A program made the position numbers and the translations under genes. A model generated the notes under the pieces. That model had not been told where the DNA came from. It saw only the letters and a list, made by a program, of their open reading frames with translations, and searched no databases. Shown one piece after another: positions 46,351 through 58,469 of a DNA stretch of 64,000 nt. The stretch comes from Paulownia fortunei (lineage: Eukaryota > Streptophyta > Magnoliopsida > Lamiales > Paulowniaceae): positions 9,300,001-9,364,000 of the forward strand of contig CM033121.1 in NCBI GenBank assembly GCA_019321725.1, given 5' to 3'. Position 1 is the stretch's first letter, and the number at the start of each line of letters is the position of its first letter.

Positions 46351-46760
46351 GGATCCAACATTAGAAACTTGGATGTTTTCTGTAGATATAGGACGACCAC
46401 AACCTTAGAGGAGGAGTAGGAGTCTTATTGCAAGAACAAATGACCTAAAGCTTGAGATTTCCTTAAAATTAGAATTTGATATTACAAATTATGGGGCAGA
46501 AAATGAGCAAGCACTAAAATTGCCAAGTGAAAAGATTGATCAAGTACATAAACTCACAAGTGGCGATACAAGTAGAGGCTATATAAAGCAAAACATAAAT
46601 AATGGTAGAGTACTTGGAGAGAGTTAAGCAATTAATTGCACAATTTGAATATTTCCAATTACAACAAGTACCCTGATTTGAGAACAAGCGAGTTGATGCG
46701 CTGGCTAAATTTACGAGTAACATCTCTGAGGTTAATAATTGATGAGTAGTCATGCTGGTC
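46351..46760 (+). pseudogene. Second (archaeal-type) RNase H of the Tat element
   Basis: RGGVGVLLQEQM near 46408, then SQVAIQVEAI near 46556, MVEYLERVKQLIAQFEYFQL near 46598-46660, KRVDALAKFTS near 46687-46720. This matches the extra RNase H of Tat elements (GAGIxLxSP, YLAKVKELLxxF, NSxADALAKLAS). Catalytic residues are mostly gone. Confidence 0.7.
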
Positions 46761-48250
46761 GCAAAATAACCTAAGATCATATCTAAAAATGATTCTATTG
46801 ATCTTTACCTTAAAGAAGGCTTGGTCTTACATATCTAAGCATGTCACGTTGGATGGATGATAAAAAAAAGTATTTGATGAATAGTGACCTTCCAAAAAAC
46901 CCTATTGAAGCCAAACGCGTTATGGTTTGAGCAACCAGATTTTATCTCCTTGATGGAAAACTCTATAAAAAGTCAGTGGATGGTCTGTTGTTGAAGTTCT
47001 TGGCCCTAAATTGAGCATTATACGTGATGTAGAAAATTCATAAGGGAAGTTGTGGGGACTATTTTGGGGGTGATCTTTAGCTCAGAAGATTATACGGCCA
47101 GAATAATTTGGCCAACCATTGCTAAAAAGGCCATGAATTATGCAAAAAAATATGATAAGTGCTAGATACATTCGTATTTGACCTATCAACTTGCAACCCT
47201 ATTGGGATCCATTCTAATTGCTTGTCCATTTGACCAGTGGGGAATCAATATTTTGGACCATTTCCAATAGCAAATGTAAAAAATAAGTTCATAATTATGG
47301 CAGTGGATTACTTCTCGAAATGGATTAAGCCAGAAGCAATGGCAAAGATAACTCGGAGGTAATGAATTTCCTATGGAAAAAAATTGTATGCAAGTTTAGG
47401 GTCTCAAGGATCTTGATATCAAATAATAGAACATAATTCCAAGGGAAGAAAGTGGTTGATTTATGCAAGAAAATGACGATCCAACTATCGTAGAAAATTC
47501 ACAAGCCAATGGTCAAATTGAGGTCGTCAACTAGATCATTCTCTAGCACCTAAAGACTAAATTAGAGCAATTAAAGACCTTTTGGGCAAAAATTACCTAC
47601 GATATTATGGGCCTATCGAATGACCCCAAGGACCTCAACAGGTGAGACCTTTTTATATTTGTATATGGGCCGGAGGCAATAATCCATACCTAGATAGGGG
47701 AAATGACTCATTGAATGAAAAGTTATGCAACTAGTGAGAACAAGGAATCTAGGTTCATGGACTTGGATTTGATAGAAGAAAAAATGGATTGAGCTTACCT
47801 TTATATATTGTCCGCCAAGAGCAAAATACAATATGGATATAATAAGAGAGTGAAGAATTGGAATTTTCAAATTGGAGACCTGATAAATGCATATTTCTAT
47901 ATATTTTTATATCAATTACTTTGTACTTTTCTTACCTTGTTCTTGTTAATTTCATATTTTTATTGATATTTTTAAATTTGATAGCAACTTGGGAGCCAAA
48001 GGATGAAAGGGACCAAAAAGAGCTAAAATAAATCTAAACGAGATAACATAAGTTGTGTTGTGATGCCAAAAATGGAGATGAGGTCGAAAATTTAGCAAGA
48101 CCTAGTCCTGAAATAGGTCGAGATGTATAAGCATGTGGGTAAGTTAGACCCTAACTGGGAAGGACCTTACAAGGTCATTAACATCTCAAAGCGAGGGACA
48201 TATATGTTGGAGGATTTACAAGGAAATGAACTTCTGTGACCCTGGAATGT
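46761..48250 (+). pseudogene. Integrase of the Tat element, with LTR fragment inserted
   Basis: LYLKEGLVLHI near 46800, the zinc region near 47030-47170 (MNYAKKYDKC), core DQWGINILDHF (WGID to WGIN at 47247-47249), SNN at 47422-47424 (family SDN), QANGQIEVVN near 47505, C-terminal KSKIQYGYNKRVKNWNFQIG (47818-47877), then, past an insertion, LDPNWEGPYKVI near 48145 and RGTYMLEDLQGNEL. Both Asp-to-Asn changes are G-to-A, as in the integrase at 5049-6290. Confidence 0.8.
47881..48030 (+). repeat. LTR family A start fragment inserted in integrase
   Basis: TGATAAATGCATATTT and the next 110 or so bases match the start of the LTR at 9628. It begins exactly at the TG end, but only the first tenth of the LTR is present and no duplication is obvious; the 3' limit is approximate. 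Confidence 0.7.
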
Positions 48251-49249
48251 GCATAACTAAGTAAATTCAACACCTAAGGTAAGCATTATAAGTTCACATC
48301 CAAGTAGCATAAGGTTATGTTTTATAAAGTTGATTTTGGAAATCCATTAGCTCAATTTTGGCATATTATTGATAATTAACTTATGTATTGCCAATGGTTG
48401 GGCAAAAAGTATTATTGTGGTATGAAAAATGAACTATTGCATTGCATATTTTAGTTTGATTTATATGTTTGAATTTAGGCCTATATTAACCTATAAAATT
48501 GATTTTAAAATTAAATTGAATGATGAAATCAACTAATTAGTTTAGGATCTGGAAAAGATCATCAATAAGAATAAAGAGAAAATGAATCTGGGAAAGATTA
48601 AATCTAATGTCGCGATCAAAATAAGATGACTGAAAAATTCAATCTCAAACTTTAATTTCGGACAAAAAGATGTCTAGGTCGTCAGTTCAAAAATGGTCAA
48701 ATAGAAACCTATCTCTAGAAAAATTTATTTAAGTGATCTAAATAAGATCACCAAAAGTTGATCTGCAAAATGTCAAATTATAACAAGTATAAGCAATTTG
48801 AACAAGATAAGCTAAAATTGATTTGTAGAAAATCAAATTGTAGCAATCAACTTGAACAATCTGGAAAATATCAACCACATTTAATTTGTCAAATGGAGTC
48901 TATGAAAGATCAAATTAATTTAGTATGAAGGTCGTTGACAATCTCAAACGGTTAATAAAAAATATTCCAAAATAGATAAAAGTATATGACCTAAAGAACA
49001 TAATTGACCATAGTAAGATATTAATCCATAAAAAATCCAGACACCATAATAGATTTGAACAAGATCGAGTACTAATATATTAGAGGTCGAGGTCATTGAA
49101 ATATTAGAGACAAATAAAAAATAAAACGTAACTTTGTTCAAAGCTTTGAAGGAACTTTGTTTATTTAGATAATAGGCTATTTACATAGTATTGAGGATTG
49201 AATGCTTACAAAAGACAAAAGGCAATCGACCTCATGAACAAAATACTTG
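48251..49249 (+). other. Noncoding region downstream of Tat pol
   Basis: AT-rich spacer between integrase and the end of the antisense ORF. No frame supported. Internal repeats of GATCA/AAATTGA style words but no clear unit. Confidence 0.4.
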
Positions 49250-52200
49250 TCAAAATAAAAGAAAAGTCCTATTTAAGGATGGTTGGGGCTGTCTCAATCG
49301 ATGAGTGAAACCACATCCAACATATCATCTCTAGAAGGTTGGTCATCTGTTGTGGCCTTACCACATTGGAAGGACAAACCTCAAGGTCGTTCTTCAGAAA
49401 AAAAAAAAAAAAGAATTTTGATCCTCAACCCCAACCCCTTCTCCTTTCTCTTATTCCTCAATAGGGTCCTCAAAGTTACCATCCTTGGTGGGTTCTAGGA
49501 CATTGAGGTCAAAACCCTCCTTGAATCAACCAAGTTTGTAGGTTTGCGCTTAGCACTTCATAAACCCAGTGACCTCATACTTGGCAGCTCTATCTACTAC
49601 GGTGACCCAAAAAACTAGGGAAATATTGCTCAAAGAAAAAACACAGACTCAGTCCTAACCTTATTCTCGACTTTAGCCTTTTTAGCCTTAACGGATTTCA
49701 CCTTATTCTTGAGCTCTTACCTTTGAATCTGCCAATAGGTGCTTTCTAATGTTAACTGATGTGTGATGGTTGAAGCCTGAAAATTCACAAGGTAATTAGA
49801 TCAGCAAGCTTGCTCCAAATTTAAGGTTGCAAACCCAAGTGCAGGTTGTATTAAGTAATAAATTTCTCGTAAGTTTGAGGTCGATCCACAGGGAAGTTGT
49901 TTGAAAAATTCAAATTTATATTTCTAAAAAGATAGAGTTTATGTGAATCAAAATATATGAACAATTAATGTATGTTGCAACTAAAGGAAAACCGAAGTAA
50001 TAAAAGTATTGAGGATTAAGGATCCAATCTTGAGTTTTGGATAAAGAAATGATTATTTATTCTTTTTACCTCTATTAATTGCCACAATTGGAATCCATAC
50101 ATAATGAAGATTCCAATGGAAAGATATTATCAAATAACTTATGCAATAAGGTAATCATGATATTGTCTTACTATTGCAAATTATCTCTTAATGCTAATAC
50201 TTATTTATGGGATCAACCATTTATGCACACCTTCGTCAACAACAAATCAAGATTTCATATTAGCAGTCGGTGGGGTAAAATCGTACAATAAACTAAATGA
50301 ACCCAAGTATTTGTTGTGCCATTGGAGATACATAAATCAAGAATCATCATAAAACAAGTAGGGTTTAGATCAAAAATAAAAATAATAATACAATATATTT
50401 AAACATTTTCTACCCTTATAACCATTCCTCTTCTTCCATCAAGAGGTTCACCCTTTTTTCTCAGCAAAATAAAATTTAGAAAGACATAATAAAAGTAGCA
50501 AAGACTAAAAATATAAGAGAAACTAGAGAATGCATTTCTATTACTACTAGGAAACTTACAATACTAGAGAACATACAAACTAGATAAATTAGCCTAAAGA
50601 AACCCTCTACCCTCCCTCCTCTTACAAGCTTAATACATGGCCTATTTATAGTACTTGGAGTAAGCTAGAGGCCAAACAAATAATAGAGGGGTTAATCAAG
50701 TGGTATTCTAGTTACCAAGAGTAGGTAAGTTGTTACACCAATTTCTCACGTATTGAATTTAATTTTATTTTTCGGTCAGATACAGCCAGATTTTGAAGTT
50801 TCATAAACAATTAAATTTGTAGATCGTTCAGTTTTGATATATTTTCATATATCTTTTGTCAAATTTGGCAGTCGGATGAAGGAGATATGGTCATATTACC
50901 GAGTCATGTCCAAGAGCCATTTTTTAACAGTTGTAGCAACTTGCAGACTATGTTTTTACCATTGTGACACATTTTCACACCATCTTGTCTTCAGTAAACT
51001 TGTTTATTTACCTCTTTTGTATAACATATCCGAATTTTAGCTCAAAATAAATTTGTGCTCAAGAGATATAACCCAATTGGAAAAATAAGTGAATACTGGG
51101 CTGAACTCTTATCCGAATTTTGTTGATTCATTTTATGCAACTACTTGGACGATTTTTTTGCTATCATCAAGACTGAATTGGGCTGAGCTTCCAACTGAAA
51201 AGTTGTACCTCTATCTCTTGGCTTTTAAATGAAATAAGCTTCAGGTCTATAGGACATCACAAGTCTGAAAATATATTTCCATTTATTCCCTAACACAAAA
51301 TATTAATAAAATAATAATATTAACAAGAATAAAGAAAAAAAGATAAAGAATTTGATACAAAAATATGTCAAAATATGCACTTATCAAAGCTCGTAAAAAA
51401 ATGAGCTCATAATTATCCCACATGAGATCGTGGGCAATGATCTCCTCTAACTTGTTGTTGGCCATAGAAGTAAAGGTAATCTGGTCGTAAGGAAGTAGGC
51501 ATGCCTTGTATAGTTCAAAATAATCTTCCCCGCATTCGCCTTCATAATGGAGCTCTCCTGAGAAATGTTCTAATGAGGAACTATCCTGATCGCACTAAAC
51601 TTATAAGGAAGTCGCAAGCCCTAAGCTCGGAACTGATCTCAAGTTGTTGACAAAAGTTTTTACTACCCCTTGTGCTCATGAAAAGTTGCAATCATATCTA
51701 TCTCTTCTTGAGGCTTTTCCATGTGAGCTCTCTTATGGAATCAGCTTCTTCGGGAATCCTTACTCTTGCTTTTACTCCTACTTTTGCTTTGCCCCTTGTG
51801 TTTTTTCCCTTTGTTGTGATACTTATCCTTGAGGGGGCAGGCCCAGGCTCTTTAGTGATAGTAGTTAGATGTTCGATAAGGACGAGGGTAGATGTGAACT
51901 TTATTACCTCTGGCAGAAGAATGACCTCCAAGCTGACCTTAGGAATCAAAGAGGTCGTTGGCTGGCAAGTAGAAGGAAAGGAAAATTACTCGATTGAGGT
52001 GTTGGCAATGGAGGATCTGTTGACTCAACGACCTCTCACCAACCAACTTCTTTTTTCTTTCCTTGATGATTTTATCCATAATTAACAAGTGAACATCTAT
52101 ACCAATAAAAGATAAGAAATATTGAAAGAAATGCAGTATGACAAGAAAGATTTAATGAAATTACCAAGGGTTTAGGTCAACAGGACAATAGCAAGGCTAA

Positions 52201-53070
52201 GGTCAAGTTGGACAAGAATCTTTTCCTCAAAGAGCTCCTGAACATCATACCAATATTAACTTAGATCATTAAACATAAATTCTTGATCGTAAGTGCACTC
52301 TCCTAAATTTCAAGATTTAGGCTTCAAATGCCTCCACTCCCTAGGAATCCTCCAAGGTCGATTGATTGGGGCCTCTATGTAGACAATCACTCTTTCCAAG
52401 ACCCTAGTGATGAGGGTAACTTATCTAAAAACCAATATTAGGGTTGGGCGGTCAAATAGAAGAAACCTCTCTCACTAGTTTTTGTAGAGGTAGTGATAGA
52501 ATATAAAGCCCAACAATACTAGAATAAGGTCTCTAAACCAAAATTGTCTCATTAACATGATAAAAACTATTATGTGCCCAATAGAATTAGAACCTAATTA
52601 GGTTAGGCAGACCCCAATCTAATTAGAATATTATTGATGGCACTGTGCAAGGAAAACCTAAGACCTACCTCTAAGCTCGTATAATGAAGCGGTTACTGAG
52701 GGGATTATGCATCATGTCATTAGTACCAGGATTATGTTTTTCTACTCAAAATGAATAAAAAAGCAATGTCTAATCCATAAAGCTTCATTAGGGTGGACAG
52801 TTAACCTGAGCATATCCCAAGGGTCAAATAACCTAGGGTGGGGTTCCTTATAGCCAAGATTAAATTCATATGCTCCACTCGCTCTATCTTCATTCCCTTT
52901 AGAAATTGGGCTGAGGTTATTAGGGAAACTAGGTCCTAGATTATTAGTTGGTTGGTTACCATGATGACCACTTACATCCCCTTTAGAAGAGCTCGAACTC
53001 GAATCCTACTCTGACCTTTAAGAGTTAGAGCTTATATATACAGACGACATAGGGAGGTCATTACCTGACC
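49250..53070 (-). pseudogene. Antisense ORF of the Tat element (putative gypsy type transposon family)
   Basis: Minus-strand gene beginning MSSVYISSNS at about 53057, Ser-rich (SSSSSSKGDVSG), then a globular part: IGHIIVFIMLMRQFW, ERFLLFDRP and RPWRIPRELEAFE, which follows the pattern of the plant family labelled putative gypsy type transposon. The C-terminal part (51949-51387 and 49805-49250) is charged with a coiled-coil look (KLEEIIAHDLMWDNYELIFL; ELKNKVKSVKAKKAKVENKV). A solo LTR splits it at 49811-51386. Extra antisense ORFs after pol are known in Tat elements; their function is unknown. More than ten stops. Confidence 0.6.
49806..51391 (-). mobile_element. Solo LTR, family A, with AAGCT target duplication
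   Basis: LTR 49811-51386 (1576 bp), minus strand, TGATAAGTGC to TTGGAGCA; AAGCT at 49806-49810 and 51387-51391. It is the full-length relative of the 3' LTR of the LOG-carrying element (9628-11065). TATA box TATAAATA at 50643-50650 (minus). No internal sequence remains, as after LTR-LTR recombination. Confidence 0.93.
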
Positions 53071-53072
53071 TG

Positions 53073-53091
53073 TATAGTGGGGGAGTAATGA
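53073..53091 (+). promoter_or_regulatory. Polypurine tract of the Tat element
   Basis: AGTGGGGGAGTAATGA just before TGAGGGTTAGG, the 3' LTR start. Confidence 0.75.
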
Positions 53092-53524
53092 TGAGGGTTA
53101 GGACTATTTTGCCCATTTTACCCTCTTAAAATATTGATAAAGATGAAATAGGACAAGATCTGTATCTTTTTATACAGGTCCCTAACCCTCCTAACCCCAA
53201 GCTCCGGTACGACCTGAAATAGACGTCGATCATACTAATAATAGTACTCAAAGACATTCCAAATGAAAACATATATCTCAATAAAGACCATCACATAGCC
53301 CCACAGTAACTCTTCATAACGTAATTGCCATTTTTCAACCTATTCTATTACTAGTTCTTAGTGATCTCAATGACCTTAATCTCACTTAAGTATCTAAGGG
53401 TCTTAGCTGTAGACGATCCCGGCTAGCCTAATTTATGCTCTATTTGTAGATCAACCCGAGCCCAATTTGAACCTTTAACCACTCATCCTTGACTCGGACT
53501 GAAGAATTACTGATTTTTGAATCA
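53092..53524 (+). repeat. 3' LTR of the Tat element
   Basis: Begins TGAGGGTTAGG; colinear with 40066-40516 although strongly diverged. End uncertain by several bases because (TA)n follows. Confidence 0.8.
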
Positions 53525-54149
53525 TATACATATATATATATATATATATTATCTTTTTCCATGCCTTAATAACAAAGAACACAATATCTATTCAACCTTT
53601 TTAAGGATATCATTCACTGCTCAAATTTTTTGTTGGTGGATGCTAAATTGAGTGAGCATTTTCAACATAATAGTTAGTCAATTTAACATCCAAGATCATG
53701 TTATATATGCCAATTAAATAGGATGGATGATTTTTTGATCTACTACTTAATTGATAGATATCTTGAGAAGAATACCAAGCGAAGGGTTAAAAAGTGGAAA
53801 TATAAAATGTGACTTCCACCTCCAATAAAGAACATCCACATATGAATGGCTGAGGGACTTTTGCTGCTTTGTACATTTATGAAAACTTAATGAAGAGACT
53901 AACAAGACATGTAGTTTAGCACAATTTATTTGATTTTAATTCTTTATATTAGCAATTCTAAATTTTATTGTTTGTAGATTACAAGGTTAGTTGTATTTTG
54001 TGCTATCAAGGAAAATATATATGGTCAATTTAAGAATTAATTGTGAAATATGATATTTTAAATTGAACTTACAAGATAGGAAGGCTAAAAATTCATCATT
54101 TTGATGAATTATTTACATATATATATATATATACTTACATGGTGTTATT
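53525..54149. other. Flanking DNA with two (TA)n tracts
   Basis: (TA)n at 53531-53549 and 54117-54133; between them AT-rich DNA without recognised content. Confidence 0.5.
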
Positions 54150-54537
54150 TGTGTCAAACTCCCATAATGATGGGCCACAATCCAACAACTACCCAAAGGC
54201 AAATTCCTGAGGCCCAAGAAGAATAGCCCAAGCCTACACAAGCTCTAAAAGCTCTTATGGTCCATACACCTCCACACAAGATTACATCCTCATACATTTA
54301 CCGATAATTACCCTCATTCTCCACCATTTTGAGGTATGCCATTTTTATTAGACATTCACTCTCTCTAGCTGTATTACTAACTTGTGCATCGAAGGGATAA
54401 TACCAAGGTAAATTCGGGGACCGCTAACTATTTATTTATGTTACATAAATGACCATATCACTCACTTCTACATGAGAAGAAAAATCATAAGAGACACCTC
54501 TCTAAGATTGAAAGAGATCCAAAATTTGACAACATCA
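54150..54537 (+). repeat. LTR-like block of a second Tat-type element
   Basis: Starts about TGTGTCAAAC, contains TATTACTAACTTGTGCATCG (a phrase typical of Tat LTRs) and ends just before a PBS-like site. Partner LTR not identified. Confidence 0.5.
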
Positions 54538-54540
54538 TTT

Positions 54541-54559
54541 TGGTACTATTTGTGGGAAA
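54541..54559 (+). promoter_or_regulatory. PBS-like site of a second Tat-type element
   Basis: TGGTACTATTTGTGGGAAA resembles the site at 40518 and the usual TGGCGCCGTCTGTGGGAA. Confidence 0.45.
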
Positions 54560-55639
54560 CCTACCTCGACACTAAGCTGACTAAGAAAGTTTAGACTTAA
54601 TAAGTCGGTGCTCATGACCCCAACCATAGTAACCATTATGAAAGTTTTCACCATCGACATGATTTTTCATCTCCATGATGAGAGGAACCCACTGGAGTGA
54701 TAGCATGCAAATCACCTAATTGGACCCCCGACATCGATAGAGGATACCTCATAATAGGTGAGATAATGGCTATGGCCCACAATAGCAAGAACAACATTTG
54801 TTGAGTTGAAGCTCACATCCTTGAGGCCTAAGGAACCTGAACCCTTGCGACCTCCATAGCTTGCATTTTTGCTACTTAAAAGGCTCATGCCCACGAGTTC
54901 TCAAGAGCTTGTATCTTGCAACCTGAGAAGCTTGCACCTTCTCAGCCTCAAAAGCCCGTACCCCAGTGGTTCTCACAAATGCATACAAGTATAACACTCT
55001 ATCTATAACCCTTTGGAATGAAGTAGAGAAGTTTGGGCTTGGACAATTTCTCTACCGTTAAAAGTAACTAAACTAAAGTAAAATAAGAAAACCTTACCAA
55101 GCATTATTAATGCAAATCAAAGAAACTATCTGTATGAAGTGTTTAACACACTCATGGTAACATGTCAAAACATCCACCTGTAAGAAGCTCAACTCATGGT
55201 AAGTCATCAAAGTACTTAATTGTAAGAAGTCAAAGAGGGTTAATGACAATCATCTAAAGTGGTAACATTTAAGAACGTGCCTAGAGTAGTTCATAGTATT
55301 ACAATCACCTGTTAGAGGTTGCATAACACAATCTCTAGTGATGCAAGCGAACCTCTATGGGATCAACTTATCTCATGGGCCTCTTTACCATATATGTACA
55401 AATAGAATGGCTACCCCTTCTAGGGTGCAAGAGAGGGTAAGTTTTAACTCGATGAAACAAATCAAAAATAAAAAGAGCCCTTAATAAGGAGGATGTGAGC
55501 CATGGAGAAATCGATACACTTAGCACCTTATCCTAGAATGCATTTTTCCATCTTGGTAATAAGCATATCTCCTTGAGCACACTCCTCTAATACTACAACA
55601 AACGCGTCCACTTGGAACGGAGTTCCTTGACGAACGCCC
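54560..55639. other. Probable Tat leader, unresolved
   Basis: No gag could be read. A run of related phrases with CTTGCA/GCTTGC words occurs at 54840-54960 (for example AGCTTGCATT, GCTTGTATC, AGCTTGCACC), suggesting a degenerate internal repeat. Confidence 0.35.
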
Positions 55640-56960
55640 AATCTAGAGCACACTCCAAAAGAAAATTGTTTGAAAATTTCAGGATTATAATTCTAAAAAA
55701 AAACACTGAGATTTATGTGGTTTAGAATATAAAAAAAATAATATATTCTATAAATAAAAAAACAAGGTAATAAAATTACTGAGGATTATGGATCTGCTCT
55801 TGAATTTTGGATAGATGAATTATTATTAATTCTTTTTACCTCTTTTAATTGCCACTATTGGAATCTATCCAAAATAAAAGTTTCAATGGAAAGATATTAT
55901 CGAATAGCTCATGCAATAAGGCAATCATTATATTGTCTTAATATTTACAAATTATTTCTTAACGTCAACACTCGTTTATAGAATCAAGTATATATACACA
56001 CTTACTTTTATCTACAACAAATCAAAGTTTCACGTTAGCGATTAGTGTAGTAAAACCAAATGTCTAGCTAAATGCACCCAAATATTTTTTGTATTATTAG
56101 TGATATATAAATCAATAATCACCACAAAGCAAGTAAGATTCAGATTAAAAAGTAAAATAATAGTACAACACACTTAAACATTTTCTACCTGTATAACCGT
56201 TCATCTTCCTCCATCAAGAGGTTTACCCTTTTTCCTCAACAAAATAAAATTTAGAAAGACATAATAAAAGTATAAAAGACTAAAAATAGAAGATAAACTA
56301 CAGAATATATTACATTACTACTAGAAAACTTAGCTTAAAGAAACCATCTACCCCCCTCCCCACTCTTACAAGCTTAATAAATGGCCTATTTATAGTGCTT
56401 GAAACATGATAGAAGCCAAACATATAATGGAGGAGTTAAACAATCAAGTGGTATGCTAGTTGGTAAGTTGATACACCAAATCCTTTAAAATTTCAAATAT
56501 CCAATTGAATTGAATCTTTCAGCTAGATACATTCTTATTTTGATGATTAGTAAAGAATAAAGATTGTATATCTTTGTTTTAGGATACATTTTCATATATC
56601 ATTTGTAAAATTTGGCTACCAGATGAGGAAGATATGGTCAAATTACCGAATCATGTTCAAGAGTCATCTTTTAACATCAGCAACGCAGAATGTTTATTAA
56701 CCATTTTGAAATATTGTCTCACCATTTTGTCTTTAACAAACTTGTTTATCTATCTCTTTTGTATAATATATCCAAATTTTAGCCCAAAATCATTTTGTTT
56801 TTAAGAAATATGACCCAATTGGTAAACTAGGTCAGGATTAGGCTTAACTCTGATTCGATTTTTTTTTTTGCGATCCATTTTGTACAACCACTTGTAATCT
56901 AACTTCTTTGATCCTTACACATTTAGTATGGGATCTAAAGTCTGCATGAACTTATAGATG
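55640..56960 (-). repeat. LTR family A copy, both ends degraded
   Basis: Minus strand aligns with 49811-51386 over most of its length, including CTATAAATAGGCC at about 56380-56395 and GGTAAACCTCTTGATGGAGG. The TG start and the CA end are not clean and no target duplication is seen, so it is older than, or damaged after, the solo copy. Confidence 0.85.
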
Positions 56961-57329
56961 AATGACTTATCAATCTATAGCCTCAAGAATTAATTCAAAA
57001 TTATTTCATAATTAAAAGTTACACCAGTTTCTCTAAAACCTACACAAAAGAATATAAAACTTTTTTATCTCATTTTTTTATGTTGATTTCCCATTTTATT
57101 CTTAAAACATAAAAAATACCTTAATTAGGAGTTCAAATGATAATTTCAAAGTGAAAATCATATAAATTCTAATTAATTATACACTTTTAAATTTTTATCA
57201 TTAAGCAAAAGTGTTGTGGAATAAGCAAACACAGATTAAAAATTGACTAAGTCTAAAAACTCAACCAACACAAGTCTATGAACATGTATAACATGAAAAT
57301 TAATAACAGAACAATCTAAGTTTATTGTG
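56961..57329. other. Noncoding AT-rich segment
   Basis: Nothing recognised. Confidence 0.4.
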
Positions 57330-58060
57330 CAGGTCATATATCTACTTAACGAGCTAGCTCTAGGGGGTTATCTTGTAGCCATGGTATCTAGGGTGCCTCT
57401 CTCCCCCATAGCAACATGCATTGTAGGTGTATCCTCCACAATAGCAACTTTGTTATCCAAACATGGGATCTGATGCTCCAAGAGCATAATAATATCACAA
57501 CGACACAATCAAAACCTCTATTCACTAACTCTAATCTCACGCTTCAAGGATGCCACCAAAGAAGAATAAATTTATAGCAACGGATAATAAATCTCTAGCA
57601 TCAAACATAGTCTCAAACAACACCACTGTTGTAAACTAGAGTTGGAGGTTATGGTGAACCTTATGATGATGAATCTTCCAAAGAGAACTAATTTACTCTA
57701 TCGAGAATTCCCAACCATTAGCCTAAATATCAAAGGACATCTATCTTCAAGGCCATCGAGATATGAAATAACTACCAAAGAATTTGTACCCCATATGAGG
57801 GTGGAAATAGAAGTGTGACTTGTTGGGAACCCTCTACACCCCAAATAAAGGATATAAGTTGTCCAGGGTCACGGGTAGACCATGCTTTTCAATACAGTGA
57901 TGCAAGCCCTCAAAGAACATCGAAGAAGTTGGAGTAAAGTGCCAAAGGTAAGTTCACTACTACATCAGAATCAACTAACACCTATGACGATATGCCCCAC
58001 ACTCAAGGACAAACTTGTGGTAGGAGGACAAGTTAATCTAATCACAACATAAAATTAAGT
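57330..58060 (-). pseudogene. Second Tat-type antisense ORF remnant (tentative)
   Basis: Minus strand near 57930-57690 gives FFEGLHHCIEKHGLPVTLDN and KSHFYFHPHMGYKFF then ANGWEFSIE, the style of the Tat extra-ORF family. Near 57470-57360 the frame ends MLLEHQIPCLDNKVAIVEDT and a stop after TMATR. Fits the antisense ORF of the Tat-type element whose LTR is at 54150. Weak: stops and no full-length match. Confidence 0.35.
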
Positions 58061-58369
58061 CCCTACGAGTTAAAAAAGTGTCGCAATGGTCAACATCTAT
58101 AGCTCGAGCACACTATTGACTAGATTAGTTGTCTAGAAAAGCACTCTCAACCCCCAATGTTATGATTATATCGAGATCATCAAGACTCTTGATGCTCATT
58201 CCTCATATAAGGAGAAATAACCATGCTCTAAAGACTCATAAGGGCATCTACGCAAGCTACAAGCTCGACCCAAAGCTCCACCAATAAGACCTGGTTGAGC
58301 CAAATGCTCAACCTAGAAATGCATTAGCACTACCTCAAGAGATGCCACCAATGTGGTTTAAATTGTGAA
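58061..58369. other. Unassigned DNA before the gap
   Basis: Nothing supported. Confidence 0.4.
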
Positions 58370-58469
58370 NNNNNNNNNNNNNNNNNNNNNNNNNNNNNNN
58401 NNNNNNNNNNNNNNNNNNNNNNNNNNNNNNNNNNNNNNNNNNNNNNNNNNNNNNNNNNNNNNNNNNNNN
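58370..58469. other. Assembly gap (100 N)
   Basis: Exactly 100 N. Confidence 0.99.

Larger units (their letters stand above)
40066..53524 (+). mobile_element. Tat-lineage Ty3/gypsy retrotransposon with antisense ORF and nested insertions
   Basis: Related 0.45-kb LTRs at 40066 and 53092 bracket gag, protease, RT, RNase H, a second RNase H, integrase and an antisense ORF. Two RNase H domains and an extra antisense ORF after pol are Tat-lineage traits. Three insertions sit inside it (42464-44753, 47881-48030, 49811-51386); without them it is about 9.4 kb. All coding domains are decayed. Insertion lies in (TA)n so its target duplication cannot be read. Confidence 0.85.

Noticed and set aside
51644..52085. 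137-codon plus frame
   Set aside because: Opposite the Tat antisense ORF; no independent support.
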